From Tetrapyrgos nigripes (taxonomy: Eukaryota > Basidiomycota > Agaricomycetes > Agaricales > Campanellaceae): DNA of 64,000 nt. This document shows, piece by piece, positions 46,813 through 58,576 of the stretch (position 1 is its first letter; the number at the start of each line of letters is the position of its first letter). The stretch spans positions 1,054,001 through 1,118,000 of the forward strand of contig JAACJM010000007.1 in the NCBI GenBank assembly GCA_013368315.1, read 5' to 3'. Both the position numbers and the translations under genes were made by a program. Below the pieces are notes generated by a model. The model saw nothing but the letters and a program-made list of their open reading frames with translations. It ran no database searches and was not told the DNA's origin.

Positions 46813-49800
46813 ATGGTGTACTTGGACCTCCTCCTAAACTATCTCCCAAAACCAACCAGCGCAAAAGCAATCCTCACGGATATTCTCCTTTATTACTTCC
46901 TCTACCGCTTCTTACGATGGCTCACCAAACCTCTATGGTACGTCTCACCCTTTCAAGATATACCAGGTCCTGCGCCCAGTTCTTGGTTCATGGGTGAGTG
47001 ATTCTCCTCTCATTTAGTGATTTGGCTCTCTGATTGAAGACCTCTCAGGGAACTTGGGTCAACTCTTCACCGCGAAAGGCCTACCTTTTCATCAGCAGCT
47101 AGCAGATCGATATGGTGGGATGGTGAAGGTGTATGGGTTTTTCGGGGTACGTCTCGAGTCTATTCATTCTATGTGTCGTCATTCTCCTTTGTGTTTCCGT
47201 TCCTGCGCTTTTGCAGCTTTTGCTGTGTCCGTTGCGTCCGCAAAACATATCAGCATATCAACAGTATATGTTTTGCCTTCCTTTCCTTCCCTTCCTTTGC
47301 ACTCTCCCTCAGATCTTGTGGTACCGGCCCGAGTACCTCGATGACGCAGACTGTTTCCTTGTTTTCGTGCTCACTCCCTCGGTTCCTCCGTGTCTGTCGC
47401 TGGCAAATCGTAATACAATACTAACACAGTCTCGGATCACCCATATTAGGATGAGCAACTCTACGTGTCAGATCCTCTCGCGCTTCAGAGCATCATTGTC
47501 AAGGATCAGTCATTTGAGGAGACGGAGGTTTTTATTGAGTATGTATCACTCAGATTCTGTCTCTGTGTTTGTCCTGGTGTTCTAAATGAGTTCTAACCGT
47601 ATCTCATTTATTTGTTTGGTGCTCGCAACTTTGTACTTAGGACCAATCGAGTAATATTCGGACCGGGTCTAGTAGCAACGACAGGAGATGTCCACAGACG
47701 CCAACGCAAAATCGTTGGTCCTGTTTTTGCAGTGCCGCAGCTCAAGGCTCTGATACCGGTGTTTTATGGAGTTGCTGAGAAGGCGAGTGTTTCTTGTTTT
47801 GCTGTCTATCCATTGAGTAATTGTTGACCTTTTCATCTGGACTCGTAGCTATCCCATGTCCTTGAACAGGAATCGAAGAAGAAGCTTGAAGAAAGCGGAA
47901 AGAGTATCTTGGATATGTCCCAGTGGATGTCGAGAGTCGCGCTGGAGACGATTGGGCGGACGGTGCTGGGGTATTCTTTTGTGAGTGACCTTTTAGTGAC
48001 CTTCGTCCTTTCGCGGTCTGCTAAGACGGTCGGACCCACTGACGCGCTGGTTGTTACAATTAGGACCCTCTGGACTCCCCGTACAATAATCCCTATACTT
48101 CTGCGATTAAAGACCTCATGTGCGTACCCTTACTACGCTACCGTATGTAGTGTAGTACTCACAAACTTATTGGCTATGTTGGCTGTCTTTGCTACCATGT
48201 TAGACCTACGCTCTTCTCACTCTCTCTTCTACGCCAATTTGCCCCATTTTTCGCCCGCATGGGGAGTCCGTCATTTCGTAGGAAGCTAGTGGAATGGGTG
48301 CCTAGTCAAAATATTCAGAAAGTCAAGGCAAGTGACACTTTTCTCAGCCGAAAAAGAAGAAAAAATATCAAGTTAACTTATGGTTTGCGGACAGGACATG
48401 TCTGACGTGATGCATCATACAGCGCAACGGATTTTGGATGAGAAACGGGAGATATTGGAGCATGAGGAGCTACTGGTAGGGGCCTCTGCAGACCTTACGG
48501 ATGGTAAAGACTCGGATAAGGCCAAGGATATTATAAGCGTCTTGCGTACGTGGTTGATTTCCTTCGTCCGTCTGCTTTTCTGCTTTCTGTCGTTACTTTC
48601 CTCATATGCCTCATTTGACGACGCTGACTTCGGCCCTATATCCTCTATCTTCACATGACACAGTCAGAGCCAACAACCAAGCTCAGGGAACAGAGGATCA
48701 GTTGACGGATGCAGAGCTGACGGGACAAATGACGTGCGTTTGCTTTGCTTTCACTGCTTACCCTTACAATTCTTCAGGCTCAATTACTCATGGCTTGTAC
48801 ACAGAGTTCTGATATTTGGTGCCCAAGACACCACTTCATCCTGTTTATCAAGGATTTTGTACCAGTTGTCCATTAATCAAGATGTACAAGACAAGGTGAG
48901 CGATAGAGTCAATTCATCTCCTCGTGATGATAACTATTTAATACTCTGCAGGTCAGAGAGGAAATCCGCACTGCTTGCTCAGCCTACGATCACGACGCGG
49001 ATACGTCAAATACAAGGCTTTCATATGAAGAGATTTCGAGTCTTCCTTGGCTGGAAGCGGTCATCAAGGAGACATTGCGTTTGTAAGTAGCTTCTCTTAA
49101 AACATCATGGAGCCGATGTCTTCAAATTTTGTTGAAACATCTGGTTCATCTAGATATCCACCCGTACCTTTTGTTCGCCGAACGTGAGTAGTAAATCTCT
49201 GGTGTGCCTTTCCATTACTAGTCAAGTATGACTAATATTTTTTTTGGTGCTATAGCGCAACCAAAGACACTACGCTTTCCTATTCCCACTCGCCTCACTA
49301 TCCCTTTTCGCCAAGTTCCTCCGTGGCAATGTCCACAACGCTTCGTGTACGAGTACCGAAAGGAACGACCCTCTTCGTGGGTATTGCTAATGCGAATCTT
49401 ATTGCGTCGAAAGCGGTTTGGAAGTATGATGCGGAGGAGTGGAAGCCTGAGAGGTGGATGAAGGATTTCAATGAATCGGATGGGTTGGAGAATGAGATAC
49501 TTGAGTCGAATGAACAGAGATGGAAGGGTATGAAATTGCCAGGGATTTATCATGGGATGTAAGTCGCTTGGCTGGTGCTAGTGATGGCTACAGGACTGAC
49601 TATTGGTACAGGTTATCTTTTTACGGAGGCGGAAGATCATGCATGTAAGTCTTCTCTTTGAAGCTCGCTAAAAGTGGGAGATACTACTCATTTCTTCGTC
49701 CGGGTTTTCAGAGGGTACAAGTTCGCACAAATCGAGATGAGTAAGTGATCTCAGGCACTCCTAAAATACAAGTATGCTAAATGTTCACTTCCAGAGATCC

Positions 49801-50012
49801 TCCTCATAACTCTCTTATCCAAGTTCAAGTTCGGCCCTGCCCCGAAAATCAGTGAAGACGATTCTGCTTCGGAGATCGTTTGGAACCTGTCTCAGATCAT
49901 ATCTCCTTCTGTCCGGCGTCGACGAAGTGGAAGCGGTGCACGGGAAGGATATTCGGATGTGCTAGTGGAGGAGAAAGGTCTGCCACTTAGTGTGGAAATA
50001 GTGGATGGATAA
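46813..50012 (+). CDS. Cytochrome P450 monooxygenase
   Basis: I assembled 16 exons: 46813-46993, 47049-47146, 47450-47538, 47641-47782, 47849-47980, 48064-48119, 48204-48327, 48395-48545, 48664-48733, 48805-48895, 48952-49082, 49154-49183, 49256-49558, 49612-49644, 49712-49740 and 49795-50012. The sum is 1878 nt, or 625 residues. It has an N-terminal membrane anchor followed by a Pro-rich hinge (DIPGPAP), the I-helix GAQDTTSS, the K-helix ExxR as KETLR, a PERW motif (WKPERW) and the heme-binding loop FYGGGRSCIG with its Cys. It acts on the ER membrane with a reductase partner, and the substrate is not predictable. At 625 residues it is longer than the usual 500-560, mainly from an insert between PERW and the heme loop and a basic C-terminal tail. 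Two introns, at 47783 and 48328, begin GC rather than GT. Confidence 0.9.
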
Positions 50013-50371
50013 TGAGCGACTCAGACTCGGAGGAGAGTTGTAAGAATGGAATAATTTCTTGTATCTAGATAGATTTTGTTGAAAAACGCGCTGATTGTGT
50101 TTTCAGAGCCGTTCCTCCATTCGCAATCCAAGTGTCGCGATTCAAACATCGTGGTGACAAAGACTCCCGCCATCGTTTTGATGATCCTTAAGCTAATAGT
50201 ACTAATCCTATCCCTTTTCACTCCCCCTGGCGCAAGTATTTGTAACCTGATGCACCGAGCAGAGCGGGAAGCGGGAACTAGCGTCGGCTTTGTCAAAAAT
50301 TTATCTCGTTCGGTGTTCCTTCCCCATAAGCAGGTTATTTTAGTCAATACTCTACAGCCTATGGAGGCAAG

Positions 50372-50379
50372 TATAAAAA
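50372..50379 (+). promoter_or_regulatory. TATA-like box of the GMC oxidoreductase gene
   Basis: TATAAAAA, 50 bases upstream of the ATG at 50429, a plausible core promoter distance. Confidence 0.5.
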
Positions 50380-50428
50380 GGCTCTGCGCGGTGTGTACAT
50401 GGTACCCTAACCTTCCAGTTGCTAGATC

Positions 50429-53169
50429 ATGAAGTTGAAGTCCTTTGCAGGAGCGTTTCTGGCTGTAGTCACACCTCTCGCAGTCAACGCCACGGTGGCG
50501 TATGATTATATCGTGATTGGAGGAGGAACTGCGTACGTCTCTGGCATATTCAAAGTTGTTATTGATGCTTGAGCACTACTGACACGGTACTATATAGTGG
50601 ACTGACAGTCGCAAGTCGTCTAGCAGAAGACAAATCTACCCAGGTACTCGTTATCGAGGCCGGTCGAAATGCAGAAAATCTTCCAGAGGTGCGATTTCTG
50701 TGATCGTCATGAACTGGAACTTAAGAGGCCACTTCCATCCAGGTTTTCGTACCAGGTCTCATTGGGACTGGACAGTCCATGACTACGTTGAACTGGGCAT
50801 ATAAAACGGTTCCGCAGACGTCCTTGAATAACCGAGTTTTGACTGTCAATGCAGGCAAGGCTCTGGGAGGAAGTACGATCATAAACAGTATGATTTTCGT
50901 AAGTACTGATCAGTGCGAATTTTGCACCTTCTCTGATCTACGAAATCGGATAATAATTTTTGCAGCCACGAGCTGAAAAGGCTCAATACGACGCTTGGGG
51001 AACTCTCAACAACGATTCATCTTGGACCTGGAATTCCCTACTTCCTTATTTCAGGAAATCCGAGATATTTACGCCACCGAATGCTTTCCAGACAGCCAAC
51101 GGAGTCAAGTTCTTGTCAGATGTTCATGGTTTCGATAAGACAAACGGAAGAGTGAAGGTTGGATTCCCCAACTTTTTTTTCGAGCAATCGGCCCTTTGGA
51201 GGCAGACGGCTACGCGTCTGGGTTTCCCTGCGTCTCCTGATTTGGCGAATGGCTCTCCTCATGCCGTGGGCATCTCGTCGAACTCGCTGGATGCGGTTAA
51301 TAATACGCGGTAAGTACGATCTAAGGCGGAAACCGAGATAGTTGATATCATAGTACCTCAACTTCAAGCTAACGCGCAATTGATTTACAGCTGCTCAGCC
51401 GCATGTGCATATTACACTCCATTCGCCGACCGGCCGAACTTTACCGTTTTGACCAACGCCACTGTAACTCGTATCGTGTGGGCGGCCCATACTAGTAGCG
51501 GCGCAACGATAGATGCGGGAACCTCTACTGCTAGTGATCTCACAGCCTCTGGTGTAGAGTATCTTGATGCTAATAACCAGACACAACGGGTTAGCGTAAG
51601 TGGTAAGGGAGAAGTTATTGTTTCTGCCGGGACTATAGGTATGTCGTCAAAACTTGGGAAAAACTGGAATGCTGCTGCTTACGCCGGAAATACCATCTGT
51701 AATTGAAGGCAGCCCAAAGATCCTGGAGCTTTCAGGCCTTGGAAATTCCACGTAAATCCATTTCTGTACTAGTCCTATCTCCGTACGTGCAGTGCTGACT
51801 CTGTGGGTGCATCATCCCGATTTTAGCATTCTTCGAGCGGCAGGTGTTGAACCTGTTTTGGAGCTGCCTTCCGTTGGAGAAAACCTTGCTGGTGAGTCTT
51901 TCAGCATCGCAACATCGAAGGGAGTTTTGATTCTTACCGGTGAACCTAGATCATGTTCATAGCTGGGCAAATGCTTTTACGAATATCAGGTTGGACTAAT
52001 TCTTTGGCCTTCTGTTGCCCTCTCTTCGGAGTCACTGATTCAATTGCCTCGCTTTCAGCCTTACGAAAGACGTACTGAATCTGAACCCCACGTTTGCTCA
52101 ACAGCAACTGGATCAGTGGTTCGAAAATAGGACTGGTCAGTGGATGAGTTCATTGTTCTAGTACCTGGCGTTCAGACTCACTGTAATATGCAGGTTTATA
52201 TTCTGCTGCGCCGAGATCTCTAAGTATCGCAGCTCCTTCAGACGTCTTCAAACAGTCTCAGTTGAATAGCCTTCTCGATGACGCCAAGAAGAACTTGCAT
52301 TCCTTTGCTACTCAATTCTCCAACGGAAACCCCAGCCTTGCGAAAGGAATTGAAGCCCAGCATAGGATCGCATTGGAGCTTTATAGGCAGGATAAGGAAC
52401 TGCCGCTAGAGATCAATGTAGAACCAGGTTATTCCGGGCCTACGCCTCTTGCGAATCGTCCTGCCAGAAACTTCGTGAGTTCGGTGTCAATGTAATGACT
52501 CAGGGAGCTGACAGGTACTGACATTTGACTAGACTGCTATCAACTCCGTTCTCTACGCGCCTCTATCCAGAGGAAGAACCCACATATCTTCTTCAGACCC
52601 ACTTTCACCTCCCCTCGTCGATCCGGCCTATTGGAGTCATCCTATTGACGTCGCCGCTCAAGTCGGAGGGATTAAGCTGGCACGGAAGATGCTCACGACC
52701 CCTCCTTTGGGCTCGGTTTATCAAGGCGAATTTGAGCCTGGGTTGGATAAGCAGACAGACGAGGAGATAGAGGAGTGGTTAAGAGGCGTGGTGGCGAGTG
52801 ATAATCATGAAGTCGGGTCGATGGCGATGCTTCCGAGAGAAATGGGTGGTGTTGTTGATACGAAGTTGAAGATTTATGGGACAAGGAATGTTAGGGTTGC
52901 TGGTAAGTTTTGCAGTCTTAATCTACAGGAAGACTGAGCTAAAACGAATTTTTTCGACAGATGCGTCAATCATACCTTTCCCGATCAGCGCACACTTGGT
53001 ACGTATCCCTTTATCATTCCCTCGGAAAACAGGCTCATGTCAAAAACAGTCTTCTAGTATCTATATGATTGGTGAAAGGGTGAGTAACTTTCCATTACGA
53101 TTATTTCAGACAATGCTTTCTGACCTGGATTGAAGGCCGCAGATATAATCAAGAATGGCGCCAGTTAAG
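50429..53169 (+). CDS. Secreted GMC oxidoreductase (aryl-alcohol/glucose oxidase-like)
   Basis: I assembled 14 exons: 50429-50532, 50598-50688, 50743-50898, 50966-51309, 51391-51638, 51709-51751, 51827-51891, 51950-51989, 52059-52135, 52194-52474, 52533-52902, 52961-52998, 53051-53080 and 53137-53169. The sum is 1920 nt, or 639 residues. A signal peptide (about residues 1-21) precedes the ADP-binding motif DYIVIGGGTAGL. Then come the FAD-contact block VLVIEAGR, the GMC signature GKALGGSTIINSM, and the C-terminal catalytic region with the active-site His in SDNHEVGSMAML and the second His in PFPISAH. Such flavoenzymes oxidise alcohols or sugars and release hydrogen peroxide outside the cell. 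The canonical H-P-x-G-T block is altered to H-E-V-G-S, so the substrate may differ from typical aryl-alcohol oxidases. It lies 416 bases downstream of the P450 on the same strand. Confidence 0.9.
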
Positions 53170-53648
53170 CCAGTACAGGTACAGCCCTATCAAATGCCGA
53201 GGTCCCACATAATGTTGCTACAGGCTGTTCTCGAGAAATTCGACAAGCCAACTTTGACGTGGTAGGCCAATGGTAGGCACGGCCATTCCGGGACACAGAG
53301 GAACTTATTGTCAGATAGTAGAAACGTACCTTATAGTATTATATCGATAATCTACTCACCGAATAAACTTAATTGAAGAGAGATATATGTTGAGAAATGC
53401 GAAGGTCAGCTTGAGGTCAAGCCCTGCGGTTTGTTGTCGCTTATTAGCTTGTCTTCCTCCTGGCCCCCTATGACATCGGATACCTGCACGTTTTCATTCG
53501 AGCGCATGACTCAGAGCACGCTTCCGTGCTGCCAACAAGTCACTTGCGCCTCCGAGAGATGCCAACAACTTTGAATCAAGTCCTTTTATACCCCACATGA
53601 ACGAGGGAATAGCAACCACACTCACACCTAGGCCTGCATTTCTTCATA
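53170..53648. other. Intergenic
   Basis: About 480 bases holding the GMC gene's terminator and the ABC-F promoter. A TTTTATACC stretch lies about 65 bases before the ABC-F ATG, but a TATA box in the right orientation is not obvious. Confidence 0.4.
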
Positions 53649-56327
53649 ATGCCTCGAGTTAACAAGCAAAAGAACCCCACTCTGAATACCTCTACTCCTG
53701 CGATTCAAGCGACTTCCCAACAGACGCGTTTCGCTCTTTCACTCGATGATCCCACCTCTACCGACATTGATATTCCCGGTGTCCATCTTTCAATCGGAAA
53801 CCGCGACTTACTCTCCGACGCTCATCTCAAACTCAAGACTGGAGCTCACTACGTTGTTATTGGAAGGAATGGTGTCGGAAAGTCGACTTTACTGCGAGCG
53901 ATTCGCGACAAGTTGATACCTGGCCTTGCAGAGAATCTGAGGATTCTGATGTTGGACCAGAGCTACAACTCGGAAACCAGTGGAGAAGGATGGAATGGCG
54001 AGAACCCCGTCGAGTTTGTTGTTAGCAGTACAAGGAGAGGACGGAAGCGTTGAGGAGACAGCAAAGTGAGTTTTTCTTCTATATCTGTTTACTGCCTATG
54101 CTAATGTGTACTCTATTTTAGTCCTCCAAAGCGCACTGGACAACACAGAGTCTGACCCGGCCGCTATCGTCCACGCCGTCCAATCCCTCGAGCACGAGGA
54201 TAGATTAAAACTGCTCGAAATTGCGAAGAAGACCGCTCAGCTCCGTAGTGGAGCTCGTGGTATCAAAGCTCGCAAGGAGCTAAAGGCTCTCGAGGACGAG
54301 ATGGCTTCTCTGGCTCTCCAGACTCATGGATCCTCTTCGGAGATTTCGTCCGAGCTCATCACCACTTGCATGACGACCGCTTTCTCCATGCTCACTGCTC
54401 TTCAATCCACCGTCCTCTCTGCGGAGTCTGAAGGCGGTTCTCCACCAGAAACTCGCGCTCTTACACTCTTGAAGGGTCTGGGCTTCAAGGGTAAATCCAA
54501 AGCCCTTCTCTCTCAACCGATTCGTTCACTATCCAGTGGATGGCAAATGCGCGTCCGACTCGCCTCTCTTCTCTTCCAACTGTCGCTTGGTCGCTGTGAC
54601 CTTTTCCTCCTAGACGAACCAACCAATTTTTTGGATCTACCAGCAATGATTTGGCTGGAAGATTTCCTGCGCTTTGGGATGCGTGGTCGTGAGCCTGATG
54701 ACGAAGGAACGGCACCTGGAGAAGCGGCAGGAGAGAAAACCATAGTGATGTTCGTCTCTCATGACCGAGCTTTCGCCGAAGCCGTCGGTGAAGAGGTTAT
54801 CGTTCTCAAACCCGCTAGTGGATCCGAGGCTCAAGCTGGAGGCGGCGCCAAGCTCGTCAATTACCCATCTACACTCTCTTCGTACACGCATTCTCTCCTC
54901 AGTCAACATCTCCACAGTTCTCGGCTTCATGCATCTATAAATCGTCAAAAGGCTCACGTTAACCAGTCTATCCAACATTCCCTCCAAGCAGCTGCGCGGT
55001 CAGGAGACGATAAAAAGCTGAAACAAGCGAAGAGCAGACAGAGAAAGTTGGATGATAGGATGGGTATGGAAATGAGCAAGAAGGGAGGAAGGTTCAAGTT
55101 GAATAGGGATTTGGCTGGGTATCATTTGAAGAGCAGAGAAGATGTCGTTGTTAGTGAGAAGAGTGTTTTAGGGGGTGGAAATGGGAGAGAAGGAAGGATT
55201 GTTCTTCCGAGTGATGAGACACTGTTGACAGAGTTGAGATTCCAGGGTGCGTTGGTCGATTTGGATGGGGTTGGGGTGTGGTATACAAAGCAAGTGGGGA
55301 TGGGAACGCCGACGTATACGTTGAGGAATGTGGGATTGACGGTTAGGCTTGGGGAGAGGATTGGGATTGTGGGGTTGAATGGAGCGGGGAAGTCGACGTT
55401 GGTGAGATGTTTGGTAACGGATGAGCAGGCGAGGGAGGTTGGGTTGGACACCAGCGAGGACAGCGGTGATGCACAAGGGGAAGAAGGTGGAAAGAGGATG
55501 GTTAGCGGGTCGATTAAACATCATCTTAGAGCGAAGATTGGGTATTTCTCCCAAGCTTTGGTGGAGAAGTTGGATACTTTACCGCCAACGATGACTGCAC
55601 TGGAATGGATGATGCGTGGAGGTTTTAAGTTGCTTTTGGGTGGCACCGATGATGTTGATGATATCGGTGAGTGAATTCTTACTGCAAATTAATTCGGAGA
55701 AGGCTTAACGCGCCTTTGTAGTGTCGACTGAGCAACTTGCTCGTTCTTCTCTGTCCTGCCTTGGGCTTATTGGAAAGACAGTGTCGCATGTACCCATTCG
55801 GCAATTGTCTGGAGGGCAGAAAGTAAGGTTGGCTTTAGCTGGCATCGTTTATCCTCCACCTGTAAGTGTGCATTCCCTGCTTTCTCGTTTGCTTCACTAA
55901 ATAACATCTGTCTGACTTTTAGCTCGACGTCACCTCTCCCACTCCCAGTCCACCACCTCACCTCCTCATCCTCGATGAACCAACCACGCATCTGGACTCT
56001 GAAAGTGTTTGCAAACTCGCCAGTCAACTTCGCAAATATCCTGGTGCAGTAGTGTTAGTGTCTCATGACAGATGGTTCTTGCGAGCTGTTGTTCAAGGTG
56101 ATAAAGAAGCACTTAGGTTGGCGAGTTTTGATAGCGATGGTGAAGGGGATGGGCATGGAGAAGGTTCTGGAAGCGATGAAGATGACGATGACGATGGTGA
56201 AGGTGATGGGATTGGAGGGCCTGGAATAAAAGGAAGGGTTTATTTGATTAGTAAGGCCAAGGTGGAGGAATTGGAAGGAGGGATTGAGGAATTCGAGGAG
56301 AAGGTTAGGAAGGGAGTCATCAAGTAG
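53649..56327 (+). CDS. ABC-F family ATPase (soluble twin-ABC protein)
   Basis: Two ABC cassettes without membrane segments. The first has Walker A GRNGVGKST, signature LSSGWQMR, Walker B LFLLDEPTNFLD and the SHDR switch. The linker is Lys/Arg-rich. The second has Walker A GLNGAGKST, signature LSGGQKVRL, Walker B LLILDEPTTHLD and VLVSHDRWF. The C-terminus carries an acidic Asp/Gly insert. ABC-F proteins act on ribosomes in translation control or biogenesis. Exons are 53649-about 54026 (or 54065), 54122-55666, 55722-55861 and 55923-56327. At the first junction two readings compete. The strong donor GTGAGT at 54066 gives a coding-looking tail (KERTEALRRQQ) that is one base out of frame with the ATG; a weaker donor GTACAAGG at 54027 keeps the frame. 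Either a one-base deletion or use of the weak donor must be true. Confidence 0.88.
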
Positions 56328-56494
56328 TGCAACAAGGGTTTGCAGCGTAGGCTAGCTGCAACTTGCTGATGTCGAAGCTGCAAATACCAAATTTTCACCG
56401 AAAACATGTTACAAACACAAAAGCTAATACAAGTACAAGATGACCTTTGCTTGTGCTACATGACTTAACAAGTCGCTGAAATCCTCATTCACTT

Positions 56495-57362
56495 CTAATG
56501 CTCAAAGGCCTTATACAAGCTAAATCTCCTATCCTCCATCTCTGCCAGCGGTGCTCCCTCACCTTCCTTCAACCCCAAAGCGACCTGCCACGGCACCTCA
56601 TCGTCGTTGACCATAGTCGCCTTGAACTCGTGCGACGCTGTCACATCCGCTCCCTCTCGGTCCCATTCGTGCAATGCCAGAAACTTCATCGGCGGTTTGT
56701 CCAACTGCGAATTTACCAATGCGTTCTGACCCTTGTGCGTACGAGCTCCACCACCCATCTCCGTGAAATCGACGAGACGGAAGATCCTGGACCGCATCCA
56801 GCCGGGGACTTTAGAGAGCAGCGGGACGCGAGTTTTGGAATACCACTGAAGGAAGGCCTGCTCTGCGATCTCGCGTGGTTCATCAGAAGTAGTCCCAACG
56901 ACCTGCATATGGACGGCATAGACGAATTTGCCGCTGGCGACTGGACTGCCTTGTTTGACTTCGTAACCGGATGCATGCATGCTATCAATCAACTCGTAGA
57001 TCCCTCTTCCTAAACCTAGCAAGCTCCCTATGATGTCTCTTTCGTTCTGAGACGCGGTTTCGCGGAGTTTGGCGTATTCGGGTGTAGAGAGTATTTTGGT
57101 GGAAGTGAGATCATATGTGGCTAGCCATGTGGGTACTTTGAAGTCGTTACTTTTGTAGCGGGTCGCACTGAGGAAGCCAGGGACTGTTAGACGAGCTGGG
57201 GCGTGTTCGTTGTCGTACCAATCTGCAGAAGATGGACAGTAAACAGTTTTAGATTGAGATTTGTGTAGGAATGTAATAAGGATTTCGCTTACCATGAAAC
57301 TTTTCTTCGGTGACGTTCGGTCCACATTCTGCGTAGACATAAAGAAGCCCGTTGGGAGACAT
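56495..57362 (-). CDS. EthD-like / dimeric alpha-beta barrel protein
   Basis: Two exons, 57362-57293 and 57222-56495, with a 70-nt intron, give 798 nt or 265 residues. The start MSPNGLLYVYAECGP leads into a ferredoxin-like fold, and a second similar half follows (LALHEWDRE...). The motif FHDWYDNEHAP..R...PGF is characteristic of EthD-type dimeric alpha-beta barrel proteins, small cytosolic enzymes or stress proteins. No catalytic assignment is possible. The gene is convergent with ABC-F (167 bases between stops) and divergent from the TEN1-like gene (153 bases between starts). Confidence 0.75.
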
Positions 57363-57515
57363 TGTGGGAGGAGGAGAAGAGGCTGGCGATGTCGTCATAG
57401 GCACTGGGAGATGCGTGACTCCGGCGGGCCGGCGTTCTCTTTTCAACCTCTTCCAACGTCCCTTCATTCTTGAAGCTCAAAGCGGACAAGAGAACCTCTC
57501 TTCTCAATAAGAATA
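57363..57515. promoter_or_regulatory. Short divergent (bidirectional) promoter
   Basis: Only 153 bases separate the start codons of the EthD-like gene (-) and the TEN1-like gene (+), so both promoters and 5' leaders must share this stretch. Confidence 0.6.
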
Positions 57516-58087
57516 ATGGCGCCTCAACCGGACTCTGCAACTCCAACGGCTATTTATTCGGTGAAGAATCCTGCTTTGATAGGTCAAAAACTGCGAGTCG
57601 CAGGAAGGTGCGTGTTGTCTGTGCAACTACACGCTGATGGGAGGCTTTCGCGACGACTTTCTCATCACCAAGTTGTACAGAATGATGTCATACAGCGACG
57701 AAAACGGCTTTATCATCCTTGAACACAAAAACGCCGCTGTCCTGGTGGACGTCTCATTAATCATCGGTCCCAAGTCAGCCTGGGTGAACGAAACGTACAC
57801 CACCATCATGGTTGCTGGGTACTTGGACAAATCAGAGGTGCGTAATTTGTAGCGCATGCTTCTTTCCGTGTGTCAAGCTGCATTGTACACACCGAAAAAG
57901 GTAGTGCTAACCTTTGAATCACTAGGATGCTCTTCCACTACCGGAACTGCCACCCTATGCTACAGCTCCTGATATCGACCCTCATCTGGTACTTAATGCG
58001 ATACTTGCAGTTCCTGTCGTCGACTTGGATATGGACTTGTGGCATGGCGCTATAGAGGAGCTGGGGAAAAAGATATCCTCGGACTGA
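57516..58087 (+). CDS. TEN1: TEN1-like telomere-capping OB-fold protein
   Basis: Exons 57516-57607, 57681-57837 and 57926-58087 total 411 nt, or 136 residues, in frame throughout. The product is a single small OB fold: an entry strand with GQKLRVAGR, a MMSYSDENGFIILEH beta pair, the strand AAVLVDVSLII and a closing TTIMVAGYLD strand. A C-terminal block follows (LNAILAVPVVDLDMDLWHGAIEEL) whose pattern of a strand and helix matches the end of TEN1 proteins. TEN1 is the smallest subunit of the CST complex, which binds telomeric single-stranded DNA and helps DNA polymerase alpha. The other small OB protein of this layout is RPA3; the LDMDLWHGAI end favours TEN1. The identification is by pattern, since this family is poorly conserved. 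Confidence 0.65.
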
Positions 58088-58576
58088 CGAGCAGTATCTC
58101 CGACGAAATGACCTTCTCCATTCTTATTCTGATTGGATTTCTTCCATCACACGCCTACCCTCTTCGAAGATCTTATTCATGGGCGAAGGCCATCTTATCA
58201 CAGCCATACCATGACATGCTTCAAGAGAAGGACTTGATCAGCCCAAGTGGAGTATTAGCACAACGTTGATCCCCTTGAATATGTATCTAGGACATACAAA
58301 CTAACCATTTCTGATTCCAGACTGATGGATGTGAGTTTTAACCGTCACGCTATGCTCTCATTGGCTTTTCACTGGTCGTCCAGGCTTCTCTCGAGCATAT
58401 GCAACACTTCATTACCTGTGGCATTGGTCCAATTTGACAGATGCACAAAGTTCTCTGCTGTATCCATGATATGTCATTTGGATATTCAACTGACAGCCTG
58501 GTGTGAGTGGCTATAAAGTGGCCTGCCCTCCTGTCTCGCCCTTCCTCCTCACTCGTCATCTGGCGGTACAGACACG
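58088..58576. other. Intergenic between TEN1-like and GH25 genes
   Basis: Nothing coding is supported. The GH25 core promoter lies at its right end. Confidence 0.4.
58512..58518 (+). promoter_or_regulatory. TATA-like box of the GH25 gene
   Basis: TATAAAG, 65 bases upstream of the ATG at 58577. Confidence 0.45.
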
